A stretch of DNA of 62,000 nt from Chrysomallon squamiferum (GCA_012295275.1 CM022675.1:17372189-17434188), one strand, 5' to 3'; positions 45,267 to 58,017 are shown, counted from the first letter of the stretch. Program-made: numbers and translations. The notes: generated by a model not told the origin, from the letters alone.

Positions 45267-46140
45267 ATTCATTTGTTGTTGTTGTTATTATTATTGTATC
45301 AAATATAGCACATAAAATATTTTCTTTGGCAACACACTATTTCCATTTCTTTTTTGTTTTTTCTTTTTTTATGGATTAAAATGCAATCGAAAAACAATAA
45401 AGACACCATTGCGTGTGCGTGCGTGCATGTATGAATGTGTGTGAATGTATGTTTCTTTTTTCCATGTGGAGATGGAATATGTGAAGGGAGATAACTCTCA
45501 CCGTTCTACAGGTTTTGTAGTCTAATGTTTTTTAGATCTATTAGCTTTCTTTGAAATCATATTTAAAATAATTCTTTGAGATAATTTATGGATTATGAAA
45601 TTACTCATTTAAGTAAATTATACTTTGCTAATCAAATCAGTTTTTATTATTGTGGGTTTTTTTTTTCTTCTTTTTGTTTTCTCTACGATATCTACAGCGC
45701 ATGAGGGGGCGTCAAAGCTTTTTTTTTCTACTAGCTTTACTTGCAGTTGTAGTGGTTGTAGTAATAGTAATATATATATTTATATTTATTCATTATTATT
45801 CGTAATTTTAATTTTTTCCTTTATATATTTATTGATGGTGTTTTTATTATTTTCACCATTTGCTACAATTTTAATCACTTACCTACCGTTATTATTACTA
45901 CTATTAATACTAAAATTAATTTTACCACTTTTGCTATTAATCTAATACTAGTACTACTGTTAATACTCCACCAATTACTACTGCTACTGCTATTAATACA
46001 TCCACTCCATTATGCTGCTAATTCTACTATTATTTCTTAGATGGATATAACACGAAAAAGTATGTTCATTAATTAACACTATGGGAACTTACTTTCGTAA
46101 CTTTGTAATCATAACTCATCTGACATATTGTTTATTCTCT
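44521..46140. other. Gene-poor stretch with simple repeats
   Basis: AAAT units near 44,550, a GT run at 45,235-45,262 and a degenerate ACT/ATT trinucleotide tract at 45,860-46,040. The hydrophobic 106-residue plus-strand frame at 45,625 is low-complexity T/A-rich sequence, not a credible gene. Confidence 0.6.
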
Positions 46141-46149
46141 TCTTCATCC

Positions 46150-46430
46150 GCTAAACCAGCATACTTTGAATATCGTTTCTGTTTCGTTCATTTGGCACTG
46201 GGTAGTATGGATCTCCAGAATCGGTAGAATACTCTCTCACTATTGTTGTTCCATTGACATCTTTATTATACAGATGTTTATATTCAACAATTCTTGTAAA
46301 GTTTTCAGGACCCTGTGGGTAGTTTACGACGACATTGGGCTGGAAAAATGGCTGATTTAAGTGAATAGTTTCAAATTTAATAGACCGATATTCTAGCTTT
46401 TCCAGCCCAGAGGAAGCAAAGTATTAAATC
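46150..46430 (-). pseudogene. Fragment of the adjacent UDP-galactopyranose mutase gene
   Basis: About 280 bases match the gene segment near 47,475-47,760 (residues about 336-430) almost base for base. I see only a few substitutions plus a one-base deletion at GAATATCG versus GAATACACG, which breaks the frame. Homology stops abruptly at both ends. It lies about 140 bases past the gene's stop codon, so it is a recent local partial duplication and not part of the protein. Confidence 0.9.
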
Positions 46431-46561
46431 TAATAAAACGAATATTAATTGTTTATTTCTATTTATGACACACAAAAAAAAAAAAAAAAAAGAAGCCTAC
46501 TGTAAAATGTTACGAAAGCGAATAATACAGTTTTAGAAACAAAATGTAAAAGCAATGAAAG

Positions 46562-46567
46562 TTTATT
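46562..46567 (-). terminator. Possible poly(A) signal directly after the UGM stop codon
   Basis: AATAAA on the minus strand follows the TGA immediately (TGAAATAAAC). If used, the 3' UTR would be only about 15-30 bases. Another AATAAA lies about 110 bases further on, near 46,453. Confidence 0.4.
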
Positions 46568-48763
46568 TCAGCACTCATCAATATGAGGATAGCGGAATAA
46601 TAAAGTCCACATCCGTTCGATTATGTGACCAGTTATTGGATTGTTTGATTTTGAAAGTTCGACATACCATGATATCAGCAGGTTTCTATATAGAGACAAT
46701 TTTCTTCGTAATAAGACATCCGTTACTACGAACTCCCCTCGGTAATTACTGTGAAATTCTAAACAGTTTTGTTTAGATTTTGTAATTTGATAAAAATACT
46801 CACAAGTCTGTTGTTCAATTCGTTTAGCACTCCAGTCTAAGTAATCAGATTTTAAATCAAAACATTTGTAATCTCCAAATGAAAAGTAGTGATTTCTAAG
46901 AGTTTTGCTTTCAGAATAAATCCTATCTCTTTTTTTGAAGTTCAAAAGTTGTTTCATTTGATCAACAGCTTCAAAGATATTCATTGTTGGTACTTCTTTC
47001 GCCCCCTGAACAAATATGTTCAAATCAACAAACATCGACTGTTTCACCATCATGTGATACAACCACGTATGACCTTCTCTGCCAACGTTTGGCAGCGACG
47101 TTTGCTGAATATTGCATCTTGGATACTGTGCTGCTAAAACAGCACCCTGTCGTACTTGATTGCACTTTTCATATATAAAAGTAATAACTTTATGGTTATA
47201 ACATAGCTTAAAAATGTCTTTAGAAAACCAAGATAAATCTTCCGAACAATGACTAATGACAAGAGCTACAGAAAGTTTGCCATTTGCCTGAGGAAAAACT
47301 TCATTAGCTTCAGATAAACTCTTAGGAAACAGTTGTTTCTCTGAAAATGAAATATCAGAATAAGCTCTTTTAAACTGGTTGATGGCATTAAGAACTGCTT
47401 GATCCATATTGAAATATTTGTAACTGGCAAGACGACCAACAAAATATACATTATTTTGTTTTTCTTCTTTTTCCGCCAGAGCAGCATACTTTGAATACAC
47501 GTTTCTGTTTCGTTCATTTGGCACTGGGTAGTATGGATCTCCAGAATCGGTAGAATACTCTCTCACTATTGTTGTTCCATTGACATCTTTATTATACAGA
47601 TGTTTATATTCAACAATTCTTGTAAAGTTTTCAGGACCCTGTGGGTAGTTTACGACGACATTGGGCTGGAAAAATGGCTGATTTAAATGAATAGTTTCAA
47701 ATTTAATAGACCGATATTCTAGCTTTTCCAGCCCAGAAGAAGCAAAGTATGAATCTATGGGACCGGTAAAAAATGTCTTGCTAAAATGTTTAACTGAAAT
47801 TTTTTTTGTACTGGTCAGATGAAAAAAATCGGTATTAAGATGAACTGAAATTAATTTGTGATTCAACATTTGTGAAATCATAGCAGTGTATCCGTCTCCA
47901 GGCAACGCCTGATAGTCATCATCTGGAAAATAACGATCATCAAAATTGTCTCGAACTGGAATGCGTTGAAGAACTGAGGCATCCAAGTCTTTAGGATATT
48001 TAGACCATTGCTTGTATGTGTAACCTTTGAACAGTTTATCAAAGAGAACTTCTCCAACTCGTGCCTTGGCAGCTTCTTCTCCGTTCTTTGGACGGTCATT
48101 TCGTATCTGATGTTTTTTCAGCCATTTTTTCATTTCCTGCTGATTTTTTATTGATTCGCCAAAAAGCATATTCACTGTGACTATGTTGACTGGAATAGGA
48201 ACGTAATTTCCATCGACATTGGCGACCACTCTATGTTCATAAGGAATCCACGTTGAAAACTGAGACAGGTAGCGCCAAACAAGAGAATTTTTCGTATGGA
48301 ATAGATGTGCTCCATATTTGGAAACTCTAATACCGCGTTCATTGATGTAGTCGTAACAGTTTCCTCCTATGTGATCCCTTTTCTCAATTATCAGAACTTT
48401 CTTTTTTAGAAGTGTTGCATGAAGGTGAGCTAGAACTGCCCCTGACAGACCAGACCCCACTATTAAAATGTCAGCAGATGCTATTTCCTTCTTGGAAAAA
48501 TGTTCTGTTTTATTTTTATTTCTTGATGTTTCTACTGAACGAGAGAGGTTGTTCATATGATTAGCAATAAAATCTTTTGTATCAGTTTCTGTCAAAAATA
48601 TTTGCTGAGTTTTATATATACGATGTACTTCTAGGTGAGAAACCGGAAAAAAATTCGAAATTAATATCCAGCCACTTAACAGAGACAATGCTAATAGAAA
48701 AAATAAACATTGTTTTGTGTTTTTCATACTGGCAGTCCTCATTGTCACCAAGATTATATACAA
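46568..48763 (-). CDS. Bacterial-type UDP-galactopyranose mutase fused to a DUF3431-like domain
   Basis: 731 residues, one exon. Residues about 19-40 form a hydrophobic segment after a short basic start, like a type II signal anchor, so the enzyme probably sits in the Golgi or ER lumen. Starts at Met1, Met8 or Met13 all keep the anchor. Residues about 97-470 match prokaryotic-type UGM, the FAD enzyme that interconverts UDP-galactopyranose and UDP-galactofuranose. Visible motifs are the Rossmann motif IVGSGLSGAVLA (101-112), EKRDHIGGN (127-135), GAHLFHT (151-157), YTYKQW (248-253), IPVRDNFDDRYFPDDDYQ (268-285), REYSTDSGDPYYP (401-413) and FVGRLASYKYFNMDQ (441-455). Residues about 497-600 resemble DUF3431, with the signature LPNVGREGHTWLYH (557-570) and IFVQG (583-587). 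N452 stands where bacterial enzymes I recall have Asp. AATAAA overlaps the end of the stop codon. UGM identity is firm; activity is not proven. Confidence 0.92.
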   Translation of the reverse strand: MYIILVTMRTASMKNTKQCLFFLLALSLLSGWILISNFFPVSHLEVHRIYKTQQIFLTETDTKDFIANHMNNLSRSVETSRNKNKTEHFSKKEIASADILIVGSGLSGAVLAHLHATLLKKKVLIIEKRDHIGGNCYDYINERGIRVSKYGAHLFHTKNSLVWRYLSQFSTWIPYEHRVVANVDGNYVPIPVNIVTVNMLFGESIKNQQEMKKWLKKHQIRNDRPKNGEEAAKARVGEVLFDKLFKGYTYKQWSKYPKDLDASVLQRIPVRDNFDDRYFPDDDYQALPGDGYTAMISQMLNHKLISVHLNTDFFHLTSTKKISVKHFSKTFFTGPIDSYFASSGLEKLEYRSIKFETIHLNQPFFQPNVVVNYPQGPENFTRIVEYKHLYNKDVNGTTIVREYSTDSGDPYYPVPNERNRNVYSKYAALAEKEEKQNNVYFVGRLASYKYFNMDQAVLNAINQFKRAYSDISFSEKQLFPKSLSEANEVFPQANGKLSVALVISHCSEDLSWFSKDIFKLCYNHKVITFIYEKCNQVRQGAVLAAQYPRCNIQQTSLPNVGREGHTWLYHMMVKQSMFVDLNIFVQGAKEVPTMNIFEAVDQMKQLLNFKKRDRIYSESKTLRNHYFSFGDYKCFDLKSDYLDWSAKRIEQQTCEYFYQITKSKQNCLEFHSNYRGEFVVTDVLLRRKLSLYRNLLISWYVELSKSNNPITGHIIERMWTLLFRYPHIDEC

Positions 48764-51700
48764 AAAGTTTTCAATAAGAATCCTTCAAGCATGGATATAT
48801 CAAATCCGTAATCGTGGTCTTTTTTGTGTGTAGGGTTTATTAAAATATATGTATCAGATTTTAGTATCAATAACAATAAAACAATCTTTTAAAAACTAAA
48901 AGAAATCGAAATAGAAATTTAAGTATCAGGTTTTGATTTTTAAAGTTTGATTTTGTCTGAATTCAGTTTTTTTTTTTCTTATATAGCTATATCTTATGAT
49001 CTTTCTTCTATCATGATAAATCCTGAAAAAGAAGTAGAAATGTAGAAAGAACCTGTAAATATATATATATTGTTTCTTTTCATTTTTTTATTACCAAACC
49101 TTTCAGGAGTCACTTAATACGACAACGTCAAATAATGTAACTGTAAGTATGTCTTGGAATACGGCTGACTGTGAACACACAGCTACTAAACTAACAGTAC
49201 TGATATTAAATGTCAGCTTTACAAGAAAAGGTGTTTCGCCTCAGCCTGCTGACCTTTTTGTCTCGTGGTGCCATGATTCAGCTTGAATAGAGTATTGATT
49301 AAATGAGAAACATCAGGTAGACTGTTGTCAGTACCCTGCACGGTAGAAGCCCGTCGACACTGTTATTCTAAGTGTATTTATTTACTTAATTATTAATAGA
49401 TAATGTGATTAATTACAACAAAGTGTTAGCAAAGCCAGTTTTTTTATATATATATATATAATTTTCCTAAAATATTGGTGAATGTTATTTTAAAATGAAA
49501 GTTTGTCTTAGCAGTAGCTAGACATATTGACAAAACAATAAAAATATGTAACAGCTACGTTCTTGGTGTGTGTGTGTGTGTATGTGTGTGTGTGTGTGTG
49601 TATATATTAGCATATTTCTTTGTAAAACAGTTTGATATATATTGCATTTGCAAAATATATTGCTATACATGAATCCTGTGCGATTATAGTCATTAAGAAC
49701 AAACGAATACTTTTTACTGCTAGAAACATAAAATGAAATAAAACTTACCGTAAGTCCACTAGCATGTTAAAACGCATAGGTAACTAGGAGTCATTGATCT
49801 AAACATGAAAACACGGAACACCGATCTACGCGAGTCAGTGGCCATGGCAATAAAACAACAATAACTAAGCACTGATTATACTGGCCTTCATACAGACAAC
49901 CCCGCTTTAACAAACTCTATTTAAATCTTAGCTACAAACATTAACTTATCATGTCCAGCTTTCATTATAATTGTTATTGTTGTTTATTACTGATGCAATC
50001 GTATTGTTGGCTGAAGCATATTTAACAACATTGATAATGATAGTAACAATACTTTTTTAATAATAATAATTTGTAGTTTGATACAATGTCAAAATCAAAA
50101 AATAGCACAAGAAACAAAACAAGTTAAGTCGAAGCGATAAAGGTAGCCATATAGCCACTATTATTTACTTGGTAATTAAGTAAATTGAATATATTTCAAC
50201 TGCTACAGTATGATTTTTTTTTTTTTATATATTTCAGGTCGATTCAGTCAAGGTAAGGATGTGGGTATACATCGTATTTCTGACAGGACCTTATCTGGGG
50301 AGATTTTTTTAATGTAACAATTTGTATGGCATTATTAACAGCAGATATTCTTTGTTTCCTTATTCTTCTTCTTACAGAATATGTAACTATTACGACATTC
50401 ATACCACTATGTCATTACAGTTTTGACGTAGACTTGAAATAGATGGCTAAAACTAGGATAAAACGCTTGTTTGACGCGCAAGATCGATTTCACTGATTTA
50501 ACTTTCATTAAAACCAGTGCTTAAGACTGGCTTATCAAAGGCTATGGAATTTGTTTTCCGGTCTATGAAAAGGTGCTTATATGAAATAACAATCGTCACT
50601 CTCTGACCCCATATAAAAAAAGATATATATTAAAAATGTTCCAAGTGTTTTGTTAAATTAAAAAGGTTTAATATTACTGTGATTTGACTATTCTGTATCA
50701 ATAACAAAAACAAATTCATTCTATTCAAAGCTTTTGGAAAATACGTTTCGAAAAAGGTAAATTAATGTTGAAAGAAATACATAAATAAATTCAGAGAAGG
50801 CAAGAAATAATTTCATTCTAACTATTATGAAAATTGGAATTTCTTCCTTACCTAGAAAGGAGCATCAAAGTTCGGCTTCTCCCATATGTTCTAGATGAAC
50901 AAAGAATACTTTAATTTTAAGTTCGTTTATAATCCTCAACAGATTTGCCTAATTTCTGCTTGACTGACAAAATACAAATAAAATAACCGGTTTTGACTAC
51001 CAATTCTGAAGGCCTATTATTTCGCGAACTCAAGATGACCGTCCCAAACAGTCATGAATGCGATCAATATTAAATATCAGACGAGTATTTCGACGCATTG
51101 TTATTCCTGTTTTCCATTATGTTTAACCAAACAAACTGCCATTCCACTGAATTTCTTTCGTACACAATTGAATGAATTCAAGCCTTTATAAAATCAATGA
51201 TGCGATAAGAAATTTGATACTGCATAGACTGCTTTTAAAACTCTCAGGATAAACTGTATTCGACTCACAGACTGTTTCCTTAAAATCATGTCTCGAATCA
51301 TTTTAATTATTAATTTTGTTCAGACTTTAGAATTAGTTTCATGTTACACTGACATTCTTGATATGAAGCTATTGGAATTCTTAGAAATGAATATATTTAT
51401 TTTATTTCGAAAAATTAATACTGATAATAAATAATAAAGTCAGTGTTTGCTAGCTGTTACCTACTAAAACCTTTCTGAAGTACATCCTGATATAAGTCAG
51501 TTTTCATTAACTATATTAATATTTAAGTGGGGTTTTTTCAGTAATATTATAGACAGTCAAACTTGTCTATAACACGCACGGAACTTCACAAAAGTGGCCG
51601 TTATGTTTAAGCCAATACTGACACTGAGAAGAACAATTATATTGTGAGAAATAATATTTTTATTTTATAAGAAAATTTCCACGTTAGTAGACAATAATAA

Positions 51701-52771
51701 TACAAAAAAATATTTTATTCACTTTTAAGTCTGTAATTTTGATTGTTTTCTTTGTCGTTCAACAAATGTTTAAAAGTGAATTCACTTGACAGACAATATT
51801 TTGCGCACTTAAATATTTTATAGAAAATTGTTATCGATATGGCATATTTATCTGTGTTATTTATATTGTCGCTAATCCAGCAGTAAAGATTGATTATTTA
51901 GTAATCATAATTTAATAAGCAGCCACTGAAATTTTAATCTTAATAATCTTAAGAGACTTCACTGACTGCCGCCAGCAGCAGTTCATGTTGTTTATCAATC
52001 CTGTATGACTTGCATTCGGACACTAACTAAATTACACAATGCAAATAACAACATTTCAAAACTGCATTAAAATCTTCACTGCTTTGTGAACGACAACTGA
52101 GATCCAGACGATGCGGAACGGAATGGAATTTGAAAATGTTTGAAATGTTGTCATTTTTATAGCGAGGTGATTGCTAGACGATATAGATACGATGATGACA
52201 AGATACATTTCTGTATTTTAGAGCTCAGACAGAAAAATATACATTTGGGGACGGAACTATACTTCGACACATTACTTGTTATTTATATATGAAATGTCCA
52301 GTTATTTCTATAGTGTTTAACTGCTGGTGCAGATCTACAAATAAAAAATATTGCCATTCCATTCATATGAGATGAGTATTATAATAAATATTATTTATGT
52401 TTTCATTTGGTTAAACAAAACAGTTAAATTAGTCATGTAATAAGTGCTGATACTAATATTTGTGATGGTCACTGTGACGGTGAAGTAGCATCAGAACTTT
52501 ATACAGGTATATGTTTATGCAGTTATATACCCTACGAATGAATGAATACAAACTGATTCACTGGTTACTCGATTTGTTTGTTTACAAATAATTCTGGAAA
52601 ATATAAAAATCTGTTTTGTATATGTAGTATATGTAGAAATATTAGGCCTAATTTAAAGATACATCGATTCAGACTAGTAAAGTTTATTTTTCTAAACAGT
52701 TCGTAATAATTTATTATTTTTAAATCACCTCTTCTACATTTCTTATATCATTAATATCTCAGTTTAGTGAA
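48764..52771. other. Intergenic stretch without recognised genes
   Basis: Contains a TG run (49,566-49,602), short TA runs (49,446-49,460) and T tracts (50,215-50,228). I see no exon, transposon domain or RNA gene. Confidence 0.6.
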
Positions 52772-52783
52772 TTATAATAATGA

Positions 52784-53140
52784 CTTACTCGCTTTTTCAC
52801 ATTTTTGTAAAATATACAGGACACGAACTCGACAACAGCCCATAAATAGACAGTTAATTTTGTTATTCATGTAAGAAAAATAATTACAAGTAAGACTTAA
52901 AATCTGGTGACCAGTCCAGTCTAAGTAGTCTGCAGACGGGGCAAAACAACCAGGAATTCTTAAATGAATGTAGTGGGTGGAAAGAGTTTTACTGTCAGAA
53001 ATAAATGTATCGTGTACTATATTGTTCAACATGTTTTTTTTATCTTTCCTGAAGTCCTAAACAGCTTTTATTTTTTTAAAGTACTTCTTATTCTCCTTGA
53101 AGCAACTATGTGTGACCTTATCTCCCAACATTAGGAAGAG
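52784..53140 (-). pseudogene. Old broken relative of the UGM C-terminal (DUF3431-like) region
   Basis: Minus-strand reading from 53,140 gives LPNVGR, a stop where the intact gene has Glu, then GHT and another stop where it has Trp. A deletion follows, and the frame then recovers as SDSKTLSTHYIHLRIPGCF and ADYLDWTGHQILSLTCNYF. The last parts align with SESKTLRNHYF and SDYLDWSAKRIEQQTCEYF of the intact gene. Divergence is high, so this is not the recent duplication at 46.2 kb. The 86-residue frame at 53,032-52,772 ends at a plausible donor (GTAAGT at 52,788-52,783), so a surviving exon is not excluded. Confidence 0.75.
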
Positions 53141-54544
<1,404 letters not shown>

Positions 54545-54575
54545 TTACGAAGTAGTGTTTTCTGGCCAGAAATTT

Positions 54576-54577
<2 letters not shown>

Positions 54578-54669
<92 letters not shown>
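54578..54669. repeat. (AAT)n-(ATT)n perfect inverted repeat
   Basis: About 45 bases of AAT units switch at about 54,622 to about 45 bases of ATT units, so the tract is its own reverse complement. It can extrude a long AT-only hairpin. It lies about 275 bases upstream of the CBM14 gene start. Confidence 0.95.
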
Positions 54670-54670
<1 letters not shown>

Positions 54671-54943
54671 AAATAAAACGCGGATTTTGGTCTACCGTGG
54701 TATTACATTGCACACAACACCTTTGTAATATTTTTTATTTTTTAATTTTTTTTTTATTCTACATCATTAATAATCAACCAACCCGGTCACCACTTTAACC
54801 AGGAAATTCTTTCGCGATCATGACATTACAGTAGTACCGTTTTTTTTCTCTCTCTTTTTTTTATTTCCCTTTGCTTGTCAAAAACGGAACAATCAGTTTT
54901 CAAACAATATTTGAACGTTTCGGATCACGCTCAAGAAGACACG

Positions 54944-55322
54944 ATGAGATTGTACATTCTAGGATCAGTCTTAATAGTTTGTATTGGTATGTAACTTTTT
55001 TTATTCATGTTCAGTAATGTACATTTGTCAGAACCGATTAATTAAACCGATTAGTTGGTATGTAATTCTAAAATTAATAGAATTAAACTAACAGACTCTA
55101 TTCAAATATTATAAATCTCTGTATCACATTTAACTATGTACGATACACAATTATGTGTGTGTAAGAAAGAATAAATTTAACACCGATAAAGTTAAGTTAA
55201 ATGGAAACATTTTAGAACGGGTGAAGCAATGTTTTAAATAATTATAGTTCTCATGTATAACAACATTTTTTGCAAATTCAAGATATATCAAACTGTTTTT
55301 ACAATGAGATGGCTTTTGCTTG

Positions 55323-55354
<32 letters not shown>

Positions 55355-57481
55355 CAACACACACACACACACACACACATTACTTTGGTTTAAAACTGAA
55401 ATTTTTCGCTTTTCTTTTAATAACCCTAAATAATTAAAACTCTTAAGTGAAATAACCAGAATGTGTTACTTAGCTTGTCAGTGCTCGTACATCCACATTG
55501 CAAAAATGAGTTTAAATTTTAAACAAAGCCTTCCATAGTCAGTTTGCATTAATTGTATTGCTTTCCAGCCTGTTATATTTTTATTCGTCATAAACAGTTA
55601 TCTACATAGTAAAACAAATACTGACATTTATTTTTTTCTGTTATTTTTGTATTAATTTAGCCGTTTACTCAAGGGAAAATAAATAAATCATAGTTCTATT
55701 GACTATTAATATACTGTACTTTGCGAGACAGGCCCAAACGTATTAATTTAGCACATTTGTTGATCATGAAATTCCACTTAGCAGAATTAGTTTATATATG
55801 CTCAACTGGGGACAAGTCAGGGGACTTGGTGGCCAGTTCAACACTAGGAGGTGGTTCCGCTCAAGCGGTGTGTGGTCTTGTGTTGTCATTTTGAAACAGA
55901 AAGCTAAGATGCTGCTGCAGGAATGGAGTCCACTGATGTAATGATATCGTCGCAGTAACTTTGAGCAGTCATGTTTAAGTGAATAAAAACGGTATCTGTT
56001 TTACCTGCACCATAAATACCATAAATTGTTTGCATTATATCGTTCTTCGCGTTGCCTGCATACATGACGCCTGCCATCCGCAAACTGAAAACAAAACCTA
56101 TATTCCTCTGGGAATAATGTCTGATTCCATTGTCTACGTCGCCAGTGTTGGTGTATTCTGGCCCATCTCAGACGTTCTTGAATGTGACGCGCTGTCAGAG
56201 GAACAGTACAACAGGGCGATGTGCTTGTAATCCAGCAGCATGGAGATGGTTACGGACAGTTTGAGCATGAATTCTAGTGTCTGTGGTTTGCTGCAAAATA
56301 TGGGCAAAAGGTGGAGGACTTTCGAACCTGTGACGTCGAGATGACGTCACTAAATACGTGTGTTTCCTTGGAGTAGTTAATCTGGTCTATCAGAACGTGG
56401 TCGATTCGCATTTGCCCAGTTTGGTACGTAGTGTAAGCGTTGGCCGGCGTTAAACCGTCCATTGCTTCATGAGTTGATTTTCCGTTAAGTCAGAACGGCG
56501 ACCCATAATAACAGGATAAATTCCTTTTGTTTTTCGATAATGTTGGTTCAGTGCATCAAAATTTGATTTCAATATATCGGTATTGCACGCGCTTCTGCGA
56601 CAGCACGAGCGCACTGCGTTTGGACGTGCAGTACACAGAGCGGCGTGCGATATGACAGATGGTGTTCTTTTCATTACTCAAAGCGACAGGGCATATGCAA
56701 CTAACATATTACGAATTTTATTACATTATTTTAATTTATTTGGAAGCAACAGTCATTTTACAAAGCATGCTAAACTTTTTTGGTTAAGTATATTTGGTAG
56801 TAACTAATTATGTTGATCAAACAAACACATTAAATTGATAATCATGCCATTATTATGCTGTTTTTTATAAAGGTATGTGGTATGTATGCATTAACAAAGT
56901 GGTTGTTTTCAACGTTACTTTTTTTCCTATGGGGACGTATTTTTGTCCTACTATACATTTCATCTGGGGTCTTTTGTCCTATCATGTATTTGTACTGGGG
57001 ACTTATTGTCCTACCCTACAAATCTCCTGGAGGCCTTTTGTCCGCCAGTGCCTTTCTGGACAGGGGTATATGTCCTAAATCCCATTATGTCGTATTGTCT
57101 CATTTGGCCTTTACAAAACCTCGTTTCACATTTACGTGGCTAGAGGAAGTAGTGTTTTTTCTCTATTTTTCTAGCCTAGCGTGAACCCTGGGTACACACA
57201 CAGGGCAAAAATGTCCATTATATTATATTAGAGCAAAATACGGTTTTCATTTCAGTTGTAGACGATAAACTTTATTAACTTTGTATTAATATATTATAAA
57301 TTATCGAAGGTAGAAGGAATTTCATGATTTGGTATATTAAGATTTATCGACTAGCCTAATAAAGTATAACTGGTCTTTAATTACTTTCAGGATCCGTTGC
57401 TGCCCAAGATCCTGTTGGTGAGTTATTGTTATACTTATTTTAACTCGAGACAAGTAAGTACTTGACAGAAAATTAAAATAA

Positions 57482-57526
<45 letters not shown>

Positions 57527-58017
57527 ATATATTTTTAAAACTACAGTCAGGGAGTTACAGCCTGGTTGTAGAATATTAGTCTTAAATCTTTTATTCTTAC
57601 TTTCTTTATTATTATTATTGTTGTTGTTTTTGATAGTTTAGTCTTCTATCGTTTTGTATCCATAGCATTTTTTTACGGGTGTTTTGGGGGAGAGTGTTGT
57701 TGTTAATTTAAATTCTTAAAAATCACAAACTGAGTTAATAAATGAAACTAAAAGAATAAATTGTTGAATCAGTCTTGTTTGAAAAAATATATATTATAAT
57801 AATAATAACCATATATTTTTTGCTTACTGAAGAATGTGAACCACCGGAAGACTACAGAGCGCACGAAATTGATTGCACGCGATTTACGCGCTGTGATCAT
57901 GGTGTAAGAATTGAATATTCCTGTCGGGATGGGTTTCTGTGGGAGCCTCGTGGCATGTTTTGTCGTCTGCCCATCACCAACAATCTGCAGGATGACCCCA
58001 CCTGCCGGCAAAAATGA
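54944..58017 (+). CDS. Secreted single-domain chitin-binding protein (CBM14/peritrophin-A), three exons
   Basis: Exon 1 is 54,944-54,986 (donor GTATGT), exon 2 is 57,391-57,417 (acceptor TTTCAG, donor GTGAGT) and exon 3 is 57,833-58,017 ending in TGA. Both introns are phase 1. The product has 84 residues. The signal peptide MRLYILGSVLIVCIGSVAA is probably cut before QDPV. The rest is one CBM14 domain with six Cys at about 25, 38, 44, 54, 67 and 81. Spacings of 12, 5, 9, 12 and 13 residues are close to the family pattern. Known of the family: extracellular chitin binding in peritrophic matrix, cuticle, shell or immune lectins. A single domain suggests a small secreted lectin or defence peptide (inference). 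The open frame upstream of residue E24 in exon 3 is intron. Confidence 0.88.
55790..56506 (-). mobile_element. Decayed Tc1/mariner-type transposase in intron 1 of the CBM14 gene
   Basis: Minus-strand translation over several frames gives MGRRSDLTENQLMKQW at the start (ATG near 56,506). Then follow PLTARHIQERLRWARIHQHW, RRRQWNQTLFPEE (the first catalytic Asp site now Glu, followed by a stop), DGRRHVCRQREERY, NMTAQSYCDDII, FQNDNTRPHT (second catalytic Asp kept) and SPDLSPVEH (third acidic position kept). These are the ordered landmarks of Tc1-like transposases. Frameshifts and stops make it dead. I did not find terminal inverted repeats. Confidence 0.85.
56931..57075. repeat. Five-copy minisatellite with a GGGGAC...GTCC core
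   Basis: Short GGGGAC-like segments followed 5-8 bases later by GTCC recur near 56,931, 56,966, 56,997, 57,029 and 57,062, a 31-35 base period. Each copy is a small imperfect palindrome. It lies in intron 1 of the CBM14 gene, and the overlapping open frames are artefacts. Confidence 0.75.
57485..57522. repeat. (AAT)n microsatellite
   Basis: Uninterrupted AAT units in intron 2 of the CBM14 gene. Confidence 0.95.

Noticed and set aside
45625-45945. 106-residue hydrophobic plus-strand frame
   Set aside because: Low-complexity T/A-rich sequence with homopolymers, no start context and no family resemblance.
46889-47178. Plus-strand frames inside the UGM gene
   Set aside because: Antisense shadows of a clear minus-strand enzyme.
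54944-55020. Exon 1 of the CBM14 gene reading on without splicing
   Set aside because: The frame soon stops after GTATGTAAC, whereas splicing at GTATGT gives a standard signal peptide and a six-Cys domain in frame.
56855-57184. Overlapping plus-strand frames over the GGGGAC minisatellite
   Set aside because: All three frames are open because of the repeat; located in an intron of the CBM14 gene.
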